The notes: generated by a model from the sequence alone, not told the origin. A DNA stretch of 64,000 nucleotides from Neoarius graeffei (GCF_027579695.1 NC_083576.1:34743260-34807259); one strand, 5' to 3'; shown: positions 42,301-52,392, numbered from the stretch's first letter. Numbers and translations are program-made.

Positions 42301-44768
42301 TGATAAACTAGTGCGGTCGCACTTCCCTGCATTCACTCAACCGTTTTTATCTTTTCCTCCACGTGTTTCACAAGGTAATTTCAAATGTTTTAACTGTGCA
42401 GCATGTAACTTTATGCTTACAGAAAAAGAATTCACGCACTCCAAAACAGGAAAAACGTACAAAGTCAAGGGAAGAATTACTTGTTTGTCTACCTTTGTCG
42501 TTTATCTTTTGACTTGTCCTTGTGGAATACTTTATGTGGGTAAAACGAAGAGACAGTTAAAAACGAGAATTTTTGAACATAAATGCTCAATAAGAAAAAA
42601 CGATGAAAAATCATCTGTGGCAAGGCATTTCCAGTCTGCTGGCCATGACGCTAGTATGTTGAAATTTATGGGACTAGAGATGGTTTACAGGTCTCCACGA
42701 GGGGGAAATAGAGAGAACCATCTCTTACAGCGAGAGCCGTGGTATATTTTTAATTTGAATACGTGTATACCGAATGGGATGAATGAAGAGCAATCCCTGA
42801 CTTGTTTTTTATGAAGGTAATAATGTACTGATGGCTATACTGCATTGCATAATTGTAAATATGCACATAATGTCTGTAATGTTTTGTGAATGTATTTTTC
42901 CAATCAAAGGATTATTTTGACACATGGTCTAAATACTTCATTGTCATTGGTTTGTTGTAATGGGGTGTGGTAATGGGTGTGGGTATTTAAAAGTGTTTTT
43001 GTGGTTACATTGTTGCACACTGAGGAAGGCACACGCCGAAACGCGTTTGTGCAATAAAAGGACATTATATGCAAGGTGCGGCCTTTTTCTTTGGAAATCA
43101 AGTCATTTACAAGAAATTTACATTGCACATTGTATGGTCTTTCCTTCCAGATGATTCTGCTCCAGTGGTAACAGCAACCAAGAAGCAACCCAAGACTCTG
43201 ACTGTGCCTGGAAGCCCTGTGTGTAAGTTAACGGTTCCCAAATCATCATTCATAGCTTCGAGCTAACATTCATGATGAATAACCGGTGCATATTACGTGA
43301 CTGATCTGATGTTTGTGTGCTCTTTTCAGGTCAGCAGGACCCAATGCCCCTACCACCACAATGTAAGTGTTTTTCAATTTATTTGTAAATGTCTAATGTA
43401 TTATCATAGGTTCTTCTTTTGCAAATACCATGTATAAGAACCCCCCCCAATAAATGACTTAACATCCATATGCACCATCTTTTCAGGGTCAACACCAGCC
43501 GGGACTGGAGCCAGTCCTCATCACCCTAGCCCAAGTCCTGTTGACCCTGTTCAAGGTACAGTTGCTTTCAGGTTCCCATTTACAGATGTTGGAATACAAA
43601 GTCATGAACAGGAAAACTAACATTTTCTTTTTGAAAACTTCAGCCAGCAGCCGGGCACTACACCCAATTCAGTCAGCCAGGCACCTCCAAGAATCACTGG
43701 AAACCTCTTTTGACTCTGTTCAAGGTACAGTTGCTTTCAAGTTCCCATTTACAGATGTTGGAATACAAAATCATGAACAGGAAAACTAATATTTTCTTTT
43801 TGAAAACTTCAGCCAGCAGCCGGGCGCTTCATGACGGACAGGGTGTCTCGGCTATCGCAGCCATGTTTGAGAGAAGTAAGTACTTTTATACACACTTAAC
43901 TAGTTCACTCACTCAGGAAAGTACATTATAAATTACAACTTCCATCACATTTGTCCCCATAGTCACAGAGGCCCACATGAGTCGCTTGATGTGGAGGATC
44001 GAGGCTAGGTTTGACAGGACCGAGGCTAGTTTTGACAAGATCAAGTCATTGGTGGAGACCAACGCCCCAACACACACGCCTCAACTCCAGCAAGAAGATG
44101 TGGTGTTGGCTAAACCATGCAGCATGGTGATGGAGCTGCTGGAGTTGGATAGGAGTCTGGAACAACCAGACAAGAGGAACAAGATGGTAATTTGCTCTAT
44201 CGATCTATTGATCGATCGATCGTATAAGCTCGCTACAGTAATTTTCATTGTATAATTATTTTTATTTTTTTACAGCAACATTTTCTTGAAACTGTCGGAG
44301 GGGCAGGTTTAGGGGCAGCCATTCACCGTATGCTACACCGAGCGGCAAATAATGAGGTACTCGCCCAGTACAGCTCGCGGGGCAGACGGGCCAAAATGTC
44401 CTTTGATGACCTCATTCTGTGCAAGATTATAAAGGGTAAGTGTTTATATATTGATCACATCACTTTTATGCCATGCTTGACTGACTAGGTTTTGATGTGT
44501 AACTTTCCTTTATTTTGCCTTCTAGCTGCAAGTGTCAAAAAATTTCCTGGCCATACGGAAGCTGAAGTGGAGGAATGCCTTGGGCAGACGATAAAATTTG
44601 CACCACCAGACGGTATACTTCTGCTCTCTAATTTGGTGCAATCACAGAAATTTCGTGGTTGGTAGTAGGGTGGTTTATCATGCTTTTGTGGACATGTGCT
44701 CATTGTTCTTGTTTTTAAACATTTGTTCCTTTTTCTTTTCAGATCAGCAGCAACGGATGGACAACTGA
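35984..44768 (+). CDS. DUF4806-type protein, 13-exon intact gene (copy 2)
   Basis: Exons: 35984-36041, 36163-36224, 36392-36506, 36610-36747, 43151-43222, 43330-43362, 43487-43555, 43644-43724, 43813-43875, 43963-44186, 44276-44435, 44526-44612, 44743-44768. All introns are GT-AG, phases agree, total 1188 nt = 395 codons plus TGA. Residues 1-100 carry MSLLEVLKPASVQVLYFRK, AIEVVPSSWLG and VCYWTTHN, parallel to the VEVVPANWL/CFWPP start of copy 1. The middle is basic and Pro/Ser-rich. Exon 10 has a likely helical segment (ITEAHMSRLMWRIEARFDRT); exons 11-12 match the DUF4806 domain (ETVGGAGLGAAIHRML, SFDDLILCKII). Function unknown. Exons 8 and 9 and their introns are a tandem duplication. Intron 4 holds a 6.3-kb Penelope-like insertion; without it the intron would be about 105 nt. 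No transposase lies directly upstream. Confidence 0.78.
36300..36366. repeat. (TA)n microsatellite in intron 2
   Basis: Two TA runs separated by a short T-rich piece, close to the exon 3 acceptor. Confidence 0.95.
36815..37160 (-). repeat. Penelope terminal repeat, copy 1
   Basis: LTR-like repeat at the 3' end of element A. Same sequence as 40274-40603 (direct) and 42840-43098 (inverted). Contains the hammerhead-like motif. Confidence 0.9.
36937..36978 (-). ncRNA. Candidate hammerhead ribozyme, Penelope repeat copy 1
   Basis: Same motif on the minus strand, with CTGAGGA, GGC/GCC, GAAA and ACGCGT intact. Stem I has one changed position (TTGTACA on the plus strand), creating a wobble or mismatch. 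Confidence 0.65.
37177..40244 (-). pseudogene. Penelope-like element A: ORF1-like, RT and GIY-YIG
   Basis: From the right: a 170-aa frame (40244-39732) with a likely coiled coil (SVKQEITDLESELKAKYSS), an 86-aa basic frame (39725-39465), then the reverse transcriptase (39381 onward: KPADKGGSIVIQDKSTYVKE, DVTSLYTNIPH, GSPMAPNYANLFMG, FYRFIDDLFFLW with the catalytic DD), a C-x2-C-x2-C segment (CFNCAAC), and a GIY-YIG nuclease (GILYVGKTKRQLKTRIFEH). Copies by target-primed reverse transcription in the family. Single-base homopolymer indels at about 38430 and 38810, and a frame change near 39470, break it. It is nearly full length. Confidence 0.88.
40274..40603 (-). repeat. Penelope terminal repeat, copy 2 (between A and B)
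   Basis: Direct repeat of 36815-37160. It ends abruptly where element B's RT begins at 40604, so the junction is likely a template switch or a truncated inverted copy. Confidence 0.9.
40399..40440 (-). ncRNA. Hammerhead-like motif, copy 2, stem III altered
   Basis: Core and stem I are intact, but the stem III palindrome reads ACGTGT instead of ACGCGT, which would weaken pairing between molecules. Confidence 0.6.
40604..42814 (+). pseudogene. Penelope-like element B: RT and GIY-YIG, 5'-truncated
   Basis: Starts abruptly at GLSFVPVKKNDP, fused to the terminal repeat, and encodes the same RT and GIY-YIG nuclease as A. RT is open from 40604 to about 41925. A 7-base loss there and a 2-base loss near 42030 (both relative to A) disrupt the segment between; the combined loss of nine restores the frame, so the nuclease portion (from 42040) is open to 42814. 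Very similar to A in overlap, hence a young pair. Confidence 0.88.
42840..43098 (+). repeat. Penelope terminal repeat, copy 3 (end of B)
   Basis: Reverse complement of copies 1 and 2, about 80 bp shorter at the outer end, terminating at the 14-bp target duplication. Confidence 0.9.
43013..43054 (+). ncRNA. Candidate hammerhead ribozyme, Penelope repeat copy 3
   Basis: TTGCACA (43013) pairs with TGTGCAA (43048-43054) as stem I. CTGAGGA (43020) fits the CUGANGA core; GGC-ACAC-GCC forms stem II after one extra A; GAAA follows at 43038; then CGCGT makes the self-complementary ACGCGT with A15.1, giving a minimal stem III that could pair between two molecules; the cleavage triplet would be GTT before 43048. 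Hammerheads with very short stem III are known from Penelope-like elements. Self-cleavage is not shown. Confidence 0.7.
43487..43875 (+). repeat. Tandem duplication of exon 8/9 and preceding intron
   Basis: The intron starting gtacagttgctttcaggttc at 43556 and the following exon start (ccagcagccgggc) recur at 43725-43825 with few differences. The same phase is kept, so duplication lengthens the protein linker without breaking the frame. Confidence 0.88.
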
Positions 44769-45247
44769 ATTGTGAACAGTGAATTTTTATTCTTTTTTTT
44801 GTGAACAGTGATTTTTATTCTATTTTTTTGTGAAGTGATTTTTTTATTCTATTTTGTTTGTTATTGAATGCACAGTTACACTTTAAAAAACTGTTATTTC
44901 TATTTTATTGTTTTGAATGTGTTTTATTGAATGCACCGTTTCAGAAACTTTTCTATTTTATTCTGTTTTGTACTAGTGCATCTCAAAAAATTAGAATACC
45001 ATGAAAAAGTTCCCTTTTTTTCATAAATTAATTCAAAAAGGTAAACTTTCATATATTCTATATTCATTACATGTAAAGTGAAATATTTAAAGCCTTTTTT
45101 GTTTTAATTTTGATGATTATGGCTTATAGCTCATGAAAATCAGAAATCCAATATCTCAAATTATTAGAATATTCCCTAAGATCAATCAAAAAAAGGATTT
45201 ACAATACAGAAATGTCCAACTTCTGAAAAGTATATTCATTTATACAC

Positions 45248-45701
45248 TCAATACTTGGTTGGGGCTCCTTTACCATGAATTACTGTATCAATGCGGTGTG
45301 GCATGGAGGTGATCAGTCTGTGGCACTGCTGAGGTGTTATTGAAGCCCAGGTTGCTTTGATAGTGGCCTTCAGCGTATCTGTATTTTTGGGTCGGGTGTT
45401 TCTCATCTTCCTCTTGACAATACCCCATAGATTCTCTATGGGGTTCAGGTCAGGCAAGTTGGCTGGCCAATCAAACACAGTAATATCATGGTCAGCAAAC
45501 CATTTGGTAGTAGTTTTGGCACTGTGGGTAGGTGCTAAGTCCTGCTGGAAAAGGAAATTAGCATCTCCAAAAAGCTCATCAGCAGATGGAAGCATGAAGT
45601 GCTCTAAAATCTCCTGGTAGATGGCTGTGTTGACTTTAGACTTGATAAAATACAGTGGACCAACACCAGCAGATGACATGGCACCCCAAATCATCACAGA
45701 C
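45248..45701 (-). pseudogene. Tc1 transposase, C-terminal half
   Basis: Encodes SVMIWGAMSSAGVGPLYF, then QQDLAPTHSAKTTTKWF and LPDLNPIENLWGIVKRKMRN, carrying the second and third acidic catalytic residues of the DD34E family, ending near KGAPTKY at 45251. This half is open. Confidence 0.9.
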
Positions 45702-46086
45702 CAGGCATGCAAACTGGTCAGGGGTGAAAAAGGTGAGAAGGATGCACGGGGACACGGCACGCGCGCAAAAGTACATTTCGTAGTCTACGTTACAAAAAAA
45801 ATTGCAACCAGTGACATCTTGAATTTAATACAGTACAAAATAACTTTCCATAAACATGTCTTAATAAGTTACTGTTGAGTGGCCGGTAAATTGTACCATT
45901 TATTTGTCAGTGGCCGGTAAAGTTTGATATTTTGTGAAGTTAATTTTCACCCCTGTGTACAACACAGTGGGCTATTTACAAAAAGGTATATATTACTGCC
46001 TGTGCTATCTAACAGACCTACCCCAGAGGACACACCTGGCCAATCCCTGTCTGTCAATTTTCTTAAAGACATCACCTATGTGAAAT

Positions 46087-48226
46087 CAGGGGCGGATCTA
46101 GAAAAATATTTATGGGGTGGCAAGAGGGGGGCAGGAATTTTTGAGGGGTGGCAACGTATTACAGACATGTATATATACTGAATTTAATCACAGTTTGACG
46201 ACAAATAGTATGTACACACTACAAAAGGGCACAGACTGCCATTTACAAACTCATACAGATAAACTTAATCTCATGCCTTTATTGTTCACGAAGAACACAC
46301 ATTCTCAGATGAGGTCTATACCGTTTCTGGACAGTTTTATACTGTATATGCAAAAGAACAGACACTAAAAAACAACAATAACAACACTGCTTCAAGTTCA
46401 GCATTTAAACCATTTACACCAGTGTCACATTTTATAGTTTTTTTTCCTCACGCTTTGTAAAGGCTCACCAGTGAGCATAACATGAACTTGTCATGCCTAC
46501 AACAGCTGAATGCAGCGATTTCCATGTTGCTCAGCAAAACGCTTCACAAATTTATCAAGATCTAATGCTTTTGTGCGCTTTGATTCAATGCTGAGTACAG
46601 CCAAACTTGATAGTCTCTTTTCTGTCATAGTCAACCGCAAATAAGTCTTTATGAGCCTGAGAGATGAAAAACTTCGTTCACAGGATGCACTGCTCACAGG
46701 CAAGACAACCGCTATTTTACACAACCTGAACAACTCAAAAAAAAAAACAACATCATCATCTTGGTATGGGTCCAAAAACAGTGAACTCCATGAGAGTGGT
46801 AGGACTCTCCTGTTCCCCCTTTTTTCTGTCTAGTACTCTCCTCGTCTGATGTAACTCATCTTTAAGATCCTCAATATTTGAATCATAAGCTTCAGCCAAT
46901 AGCAATGTTTTCCTTGACAGACGGTGAATCAATATTAACTTTTGTGGCCGACTTTACACAAAACTAATGTCAGACCTAGCTAACATTAGGCCAAAAAAAA
47001 AAAAAAGTGTGTTTCAGGTAACATGAAATACTAAAATAAGGTCGGTAGGTAGGAAATTTTTTTTCTTAATTTGTTTTATTTTGTTCGAAAAAATTAACAC
47101 AAGTAAACATCTTACAAAATAGTATTTTGGCACAGAATCCTTTATACCACACATCATAATAAAATAAGTGTTTTAAATCTTTAAACGAATAAAAAAAATA
47201 TCGCAAGAGTTCGAGTTATGATCTGCGGAAGCGTATTGCTGCCACACTCAAAAAAAAAAAGGCTTAGACTCAAGTAATTACATGAAAAGATATTGTTAAC
47301 AGAGTTATCACGTTTTTACAATATATTTATCATGTAATAACATATCACGTAATTTCATGATATTTTCATGTGATAATGTGAAAACACTTTATCAAGAAAT
47401 AACGTGAAAATATGGTTTAACGTCCTAGGCTAGGCTACTTCCATTAAAAGCAGACGGCCTCGCCTAACCTACTGTAGAACTTGGGTCGAGCAAAAACACG
47501 GAGCAAAAACATGGCTGAATCCTGAATGACTCCTATTTGTATAAATAGGGGACTACATAGGCGGCAAAATGTAGTGTTTTTCCCTGCCATGGAAGTGCAC
47601 TTGTATACTGAAGAGGAAGCAATTTGCATTACAGCCAGGAGGGCTGATAGAAGTGGCAAAACATTTTACTTTTTATCGTTTCTTTCACAACTTGAATGCG
47701 TTGAAACAAAAAATTATGACAAACTAACGCCGCTTACACTAAAATATCGAGGGAAATTTGTAATAAAAACTTTACGGTCGGCAATTTCGACGCGGAAATT
47801 CTCGATCGGTCGGGTTACCGGAAACACACTTTTTTTTTGCCTTACATGTATAGTTAGCTAAATAACCTTCTCCAACCTGATTTTTATCCTCTCAAAATCA
47901 GCATCGCAACTATACTAGCACTGTTCATTCATTATAATTTCATTTTTTGATAGATAGTTAATCAGCTTTTACCCCTTTCCTCCCGTGTCTCCTTTCCTCG
48001 CGACTCCTGGCTCCCTCGCTTCGCGCCTCTCAATTTTCCAAAACAACCAATCTCTGGCGTTATCTCGTGCTGCATTCGCCACAGTCGGACATTGGAAATT
48101 CGTGCACGTAAATGTCAAATTGGCCGTAATTTTTCTTTGAATTCGTCGCTGCCAACTGGGGTAGCAGCAGGGGTGGCAAGGCTTTCTTTTAGAGTGGCAT
48201 ATGCCACCCCGGTAGATCCGCCCATG
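46087..48226. mobile_element. hAT element nested in the insertion
   Basis: The ends CAGGGGCGGATCTAG and TAGATCCGCCCATG are inverted. A hAT transposase C-terminus lies on the minus strand (46775-46497). The rest (46800-48180) is AT-rich and decayed. A target duplication could not be identified, so it is old or its edges eroded. Confidence 0.75.
46497..46775 (-). pseudogene. hAT transposase C-terminal dimerisation region
   Basis: 92 codons containing LPVSSASCERSFSSLRLIKT and LRLTMTEKRLSSLAVLSIES, the conserved hAT C-terminal dimerisation motif. The N-terminal and catalytic parts are not recognisable in this copy. Confidence 0.85.
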
Positions 48227-48604
48227 GTTATTCACCCCCGAGCGCGCTGGAAACTGTTCCATTGGTATTCAGATTCAGTCGCGAGATGAGGTTGCCAGAT
48301 CTCTCTATAAAAAGGTGACTTTGCGGTCTGAATCTGTGGAATATTCGTAAGCGAGGACTGGCAACCAGCAGTGGGTTGTGCACCAGCTGATCAGAACTCC
48401 AATGGAAAAGAAGCGTGTTAGTAACTGTTTATCTTGATTGGCTGTAACCTTGTAAGTGAAATGTTTGGCAACAATAGCGTTGCAGCCTGCCTACCCCCCC
48501 CAAAAAAAACCCTCTTCGGATCTACACGATTCACACAAGTGACCTATTTTGGGACCAAAACGGCGAATTTCGCTGAAAGGTGAGGAGTTTGCATGTGTGC
48601 AGAC

Positions 48605-49092
48605 TGTAAAAACTTCACACTGGGCTTCAAACACCTTGGATTCTGTGCCTCTCCACTCTTCCTCCAGACTCTAGAACCGGGATTTACAAATTAAATGCAA
48701 AATGTACTTTTATCTGAAAAGAGGACTTTGGACCACTGAGCAACAGTCCATTTTTTTCTCTCCTTAGCCCAGATAAGACACTTCTGACATTGTCTCTGGC
48801 TCAGGAGTAGCTTGATATTAGGAATGCGAAAGTTGTATCCCCTTTCTTGAAGATGTCTGTTCGTGATGGGTCTTGATACACTGACACCAGCCTCAGTCCA
48901 CTCCTTGTGAAGCTCTCCCAAGTTCTTGAATCAACTTTTCTTGACAATCCTCTCAAGTCTGCGGCCATCCCTGTTGCTTGTGCACCTTTTCCAGCCACCC
49001 TTTTCAGCAATGACCTTTTGTGGCTTACCCTCCTTGTGGAGGGCATCAGTGATCATCTTCTGGACAACAGTCAAGTCAGCAGTCTTCCCCAT
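48605..49092 (-). pseudogene. Tc1 transposase, N-terminal half
   Basis: Starts MGKTADLTVVQKMITDAL (helix-turn-helix region, 49092) and continues in changing frames to the catalytic-region segment KVLFSDKSTFCI near 48700, then to the split at 48604. Frameshifts at about 48990-48940 and 48850. Confidence 0.85.
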
Positions 49093-49476
49093 GATTGTGG
49101 TTGTGTGTACTGAACTAGACCGAGAGATACACTGTGTTCGTAGTGTTTTACTCAAACTCGAAATGAAATATTCTAGTATTTTGAGATGTTTTTTTTATGT
49201 TTTTGTACTGTATGCCATACTGATTAAAATTAAAATAGAAAAATGCTTGAAACATTTTAGTTTATGTGTAATGAGTCTATAATATATAACATTTTCACTT
49301 TCTTAAATAACTGATGGAAAATATTGAACTTTTTCACAATATTCTAATTTTTTGAGATGCACTAGTATATATGATTGTTTTATTGAATGCACTGTTACAC
49401 TTTCAGAAACTTTTCTATTTTATTTTTTATTTTCAAACATTTTTTTTATTCAAATTTGTTATTGATATTTTATCTC

Positions 49477-49482
49477 ATTAAA
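49477..49482 (+). terminator. Possible polyadenylation signal ATTAAA
   Basis: Follows T-rich sequence that continues the 3' UTR of the second DUF4806 gene on the far side of the Tc1 insertion (the gaatgcac.gttacactt words occur on both sides). Confidence 0.4.
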
Positions 49483-49559
49483 CTTTCAAGACCTGCCAAA
49501 TTTGCCTGTTCATTCATCACTGAGTTTTCTCAAGTAGATATGCTAGCAGTTATGTGTTG

Positions 49560-49840
49560 ATGTTGCTAATTAGTTGAAAGCAAAATCTAACCAAAACATA
49601 ACATTCTACAACGTCAGGGGGACGTTAGGCTAACATTCAGGGAACCAAACATGCAACCAGCAAGGTTAGGGGAAGGGCAGGGGAAGGTTGTTGTTGTTGT
49701 AACCAACAGGAAACATTTGGGCAACGTCAGAAAAACTTTCCATGGACCACGTGGCAACCAAACCTAACATATATGCACCGTATAGGCAACCAAAGGCGTA
49801 CGTGCCCAGAACGTTCTGGGAACATAAAATTGTTACTAGG
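49560..49840. repeat. AACGTT-rich MITE-like repeat, right end
   Basis: Ends tgttactagg at 49840 (continuing ggg after the hAT), the reverse complement of the terminus at 31632. Contains the same aacgtt-type words. Interrupted at its end by the hAT at 49841. Confidence 0.55.
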
Positions 49841-50064
49841 CAGGGTTCTCGCCAGCGCTTTATATGGTTGCGGCCCGCTACGCTAAAATTTCAGACCGCA
49901 ACGGTAATTTCCCCCCGCTACGCTAAATTTTTAATATAGCGTAACGGTTGTTTTCAGTTGTTCATCACCATCGCCAAAAGTTTTTTTTTTCCTGCGCACT
50001 TGAGCAGTTTTCAAGGTGTCAAAATCAGCCTACGTTTGTTAGGAAACCCATGCCTGGAAATCAG

Positions 50065-50105
<41 letters not shown>

Positions 50106-50822
50106 TGGCGATAACTTTCTCTTGAGCTGGACTTCGGTGAATGACAATGGATGACGGACCCCCTCGCAAAAAAAGAGACATTCGCTCTTTCTTCACAGTT
50201 AGAAATGTAAGTGCACCACTTCTACAGGTTTTCCATCACGCTTGAAAACTTAACCCAAAGCCCTTTGATGAATGAAAACGTCTACTTTGTAAGCAGGTTT
50301 AGCAATATGACAGGGCGCACGTATCGGATGATTAGCGCTAATTTACTGGATCCCACTGTGGCTAACATTAACACACTGGTAATCTGCCTGCATGCCATCC
50401 ATCGTTATATTTCTATAAGGAGACAGGCACAAGAGAGGTTGGAGGAGATGAAGGAAAGGACATAGGAGGCAGAGGAAAGGAGGTAGCAGATAAACGGGCA
50501 GAGGATGGAGGTAGGCCTAGTGGGGGAGAGCCCGCTGTTGGAGATAGAGGAGGAGATGGAGGAAGACGAGCAGAGGCTGGAAATTCACAGGTGAGAATGA
50601 GGTTAATGATATGATTTTAGTCATGGGATCCAAAGATGTAACAATTTTCCATCAAGGATATACAACATAAAAAATGCAATTTATCCCCTCCAGGAACGTC
50701 AAATATGGCCAATTTTGGGCATGATTTTTCAAAATCTCCGCACCATCCCCCCGCTCGGTCGCTACGCTCCCTCGCCATAACCCATTACGCTAAAAAAAAA
50801 TCCTGGTGAGAACCCTGCTAGG
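49836..50822. mobile_element. hAT-like element, CAGGGTTCTCGCCAG ends, CTAGG duplication
   Basis: The element is 49841-50817. Left CAGGGTTCTCGCCAG and right CTGGTGAGAACCCTG are inverted; CTAGG flanks it (49836-49840, 50818-50822). Inside are a coding start MDDGPPRKKRDIRSFFTVRN (50148), reminiscent of hAT protein N-termini, and a (GA)n microsatellite (50070-50101). Confidence 0.85.
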
Positions 50823-51142
50823 GGAGAACTCAACCTCTGCTGGTGTGAAATGGTAATGTCCTAAGCTGTTACAACTACTTCATATCCAGAAATTCTCATT
50901 GCCTATCAACATCTCTCTTTGGCCATTCAAGGTAGCTGTCTGTCAGTATGCTTTAATGAGTGTGTAATTTTTATTTATTTTTTTTTATGTTGGGGCAATG
51001 AGGAATTTGGAGACAGTTCATGGTTCGTTTTATTTTGTACCCTTTTTCACTTTTCAGTGACTTCCTATAGGTATCGACACACAACACACACATTGGAGAA
51101 CACATATATATCTCTCTCTCATTACTGGCTATATGTTTTTTG
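50823..51142. other. No supported gene
   Basis: AT-rich sequence between a hAT and a gypsy RNase H fragment. No recognised feature. Confidence 0.4.
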
Positions 51143-51300
51143 ACTACAACAAGAAATGTTTGGTCATCAAGTGGGCAGGCCTCAATCTCCACTACTACCT
51201 GTTAGGGCACCCTTTCACCTTTTGTTCTGACCATGCCCCACTCCAGTGACTCCACTGCATGAAGGATGCCAACGTGCGGCTCACTTGTTGGTATCTGGAC
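51143..51300 (+). pseudogene. Gypsy RNase H fragment, plus strand
   Basis: Reads CLVIKWAGLNLHYYLLGHPF and TFCSDHAPLQ, a stop, then LHCMKDANVRLTCWYLD. Same family as the gypsy at 26803 and the minus-strand copy to the right, but in the opposite orientation to the latter. Confidence 0.8.
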
Positions 51301-52255
51301 TAGAACCCTGCACTCCCGCGGGAGTCCTGCGGGACTCGCGGGACCCGCCGCAAATCAGTGCGGTGCGGGACAAATTTTGAAAGCTCATTGCGGGTGCGGG
51401 CGGGACCAGAAGTGCACATATGCAGGCGCGGGTGGGAGAGGGAGTGCACATATGCAGGCGCGGGTGGGAGCGGTGATAAGCTGCAGTCCCGCTAACTAAA
51501 AACATGTTTTAAACAGGTTACACAGTGACGGTAGGCTTGACTCAATGCTATCCCAGAAATCCTTCCTGTAATATACAAATTTGGCTGTCCAATCAGAGGC
51601 GGCCAAATTTGCATATTACAGGAAGGATTTCTGGGATAGCATTGAGTCAAGCCTACCGTCACTGTGTAACCTGTCTCTCTGATTAGAGTTGTAGACTAAC
51701 TCAAGCAGTAAATCACTTCACTCATGGTACAAAGCAAGCCCATTCACTTTTTTATGCTGATCAGAGAATTACAATGGTTTCTTATGTGACAAAAATGTGT
51801 GATTCACGATTAAATATTTTAATCGCTTGACAGCACTAATTATTATTATTAGAGACACTACATGCTGAATTCAGAAACAAGGTAAATAATAACAAATGTG
51901 AACGTGAGGTGTAGATATTTATGCTCAAATCCACTCAAAGTAGGGGGCGGGGCACCATCACGCTGTGTCAAGACAAGAACTTTCCTGAGAAATAACGCGA
52001 ACGTCTGCATCATGCGGGATTTGCGGGCGGGAGCGGGACAAAATATGGCAGGCGCGGGCGGGCACGGGCGGGAGCGGGACTGAAAATCATAATTCTTTGT
52101 GGGCGCGGGCAGGAGCGGGACTGAAAAATCATAATTCTTTGCGGGCATGGGCGGGAGTGGGACTGCACAATGCGGGCGCGGGCGGGAGTGGGACTGCACA
52201 ATGCGGGCGGGAGCGGGACTGAAAAATCCGACCCGCGCAGACCTCTAATCTGGAC
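51293..52255. mobile_element. hAT non-autonomous element, 8-bp duplication ATCTGGAC
   Basis: The element is 51301-52247 (947 bp). Left TAGAACCCTGCACTCCCGC and right GCGCAGACCTCTA ends are inverted with mismatches; ATCTGGAC lies at 51293-51300 and 52248-52255. Near both ends there are gcgggcgggagcgggac-type minisatellite units; in the middle is a 162-bp palindrome. No transposase. Confidence 0.9.
51513..51674. repeat. Palindrome inside the hAT element
   Basis: acaggttacacagtgacggt at 51513 is mirrored by accgtcactgtgtaacctgt ending 51674. Arms about 73 nt with few mismatches, around a short loop near 51590-51600. Confidence 0.9.
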
Positions 52256-52392
52256 CACCTTAAAATTAAAGGGCTGAAGGGCCAGATATCAACAAATGAT
52301 TCACATATTAGCATCCTTCATGTGGTGGAGCCATTGGAGTGGGGCACGGTCGGAACGGAGAGTGAAAGGGTGCCATGGCAGGTAGTACTGGA

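Larger units (their letters stand above)
36801..43112. mobile_element. Inverted pair of Penelope-like elements, 14-bp duplication
   Basis: The insertion 36815-43098 is flanked by CAAGTCATTTACAA (36801-36814, 43099-43112). It contains element A on the minus strand (coding 40244 to 37177) with terminal repeats on both sides in the same orientation (36815-37160 and 40274-40603), and element B on the plus strand, 5'-truncated, joined directly to the middle repeat at about 40604 and ending with its own terminal repeat (42840-43098). Head-to-head partial copies and LTR-like repeats are hallmarks of Penelope-like retroelements. Confidence 0.9.
45697..48604. mobile_element. Transposon inserted in the Tc1 transposase, CAGAC duplication
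   Basis: The element is 45702-48599, ends CAGGCATGCAAACT and AGTTTGCATGTGTG, with CAGAC at 45697-45701 and 48600-48604. The Tc1 reading continues across when it is ignored. The outer parts (45702-46086, 48227-48599) have no recognised coding content. A 5-bp duplication and CA-type ends suggest a hAT-like element; the class is uncertain. Confidence 0.8.
44971..49367. mobile_element. Tc1-like transposon, carrying a nested insertion
   Basis: The ends CTAGTGCATCTCAAAAAATT (44973) and AATTTTTTGAGATGCACTAG (to 49365) are inverted, with TA at 44971-44972 and 49366-49367. The transposase is on the minus strand in two halves separated by the insertion 45702-48599. It lies in the apparent 3' UTR of the second DUF4806 gene. 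Confidence 0.92.

Noticed and set aside
37177-42814. Two unrelated retroelements in opposite orientation
   Set aside because: Their RT and nuclease sequences are nearly identical and share the terminal repeats, so they are two copies of one Penelope-like family.
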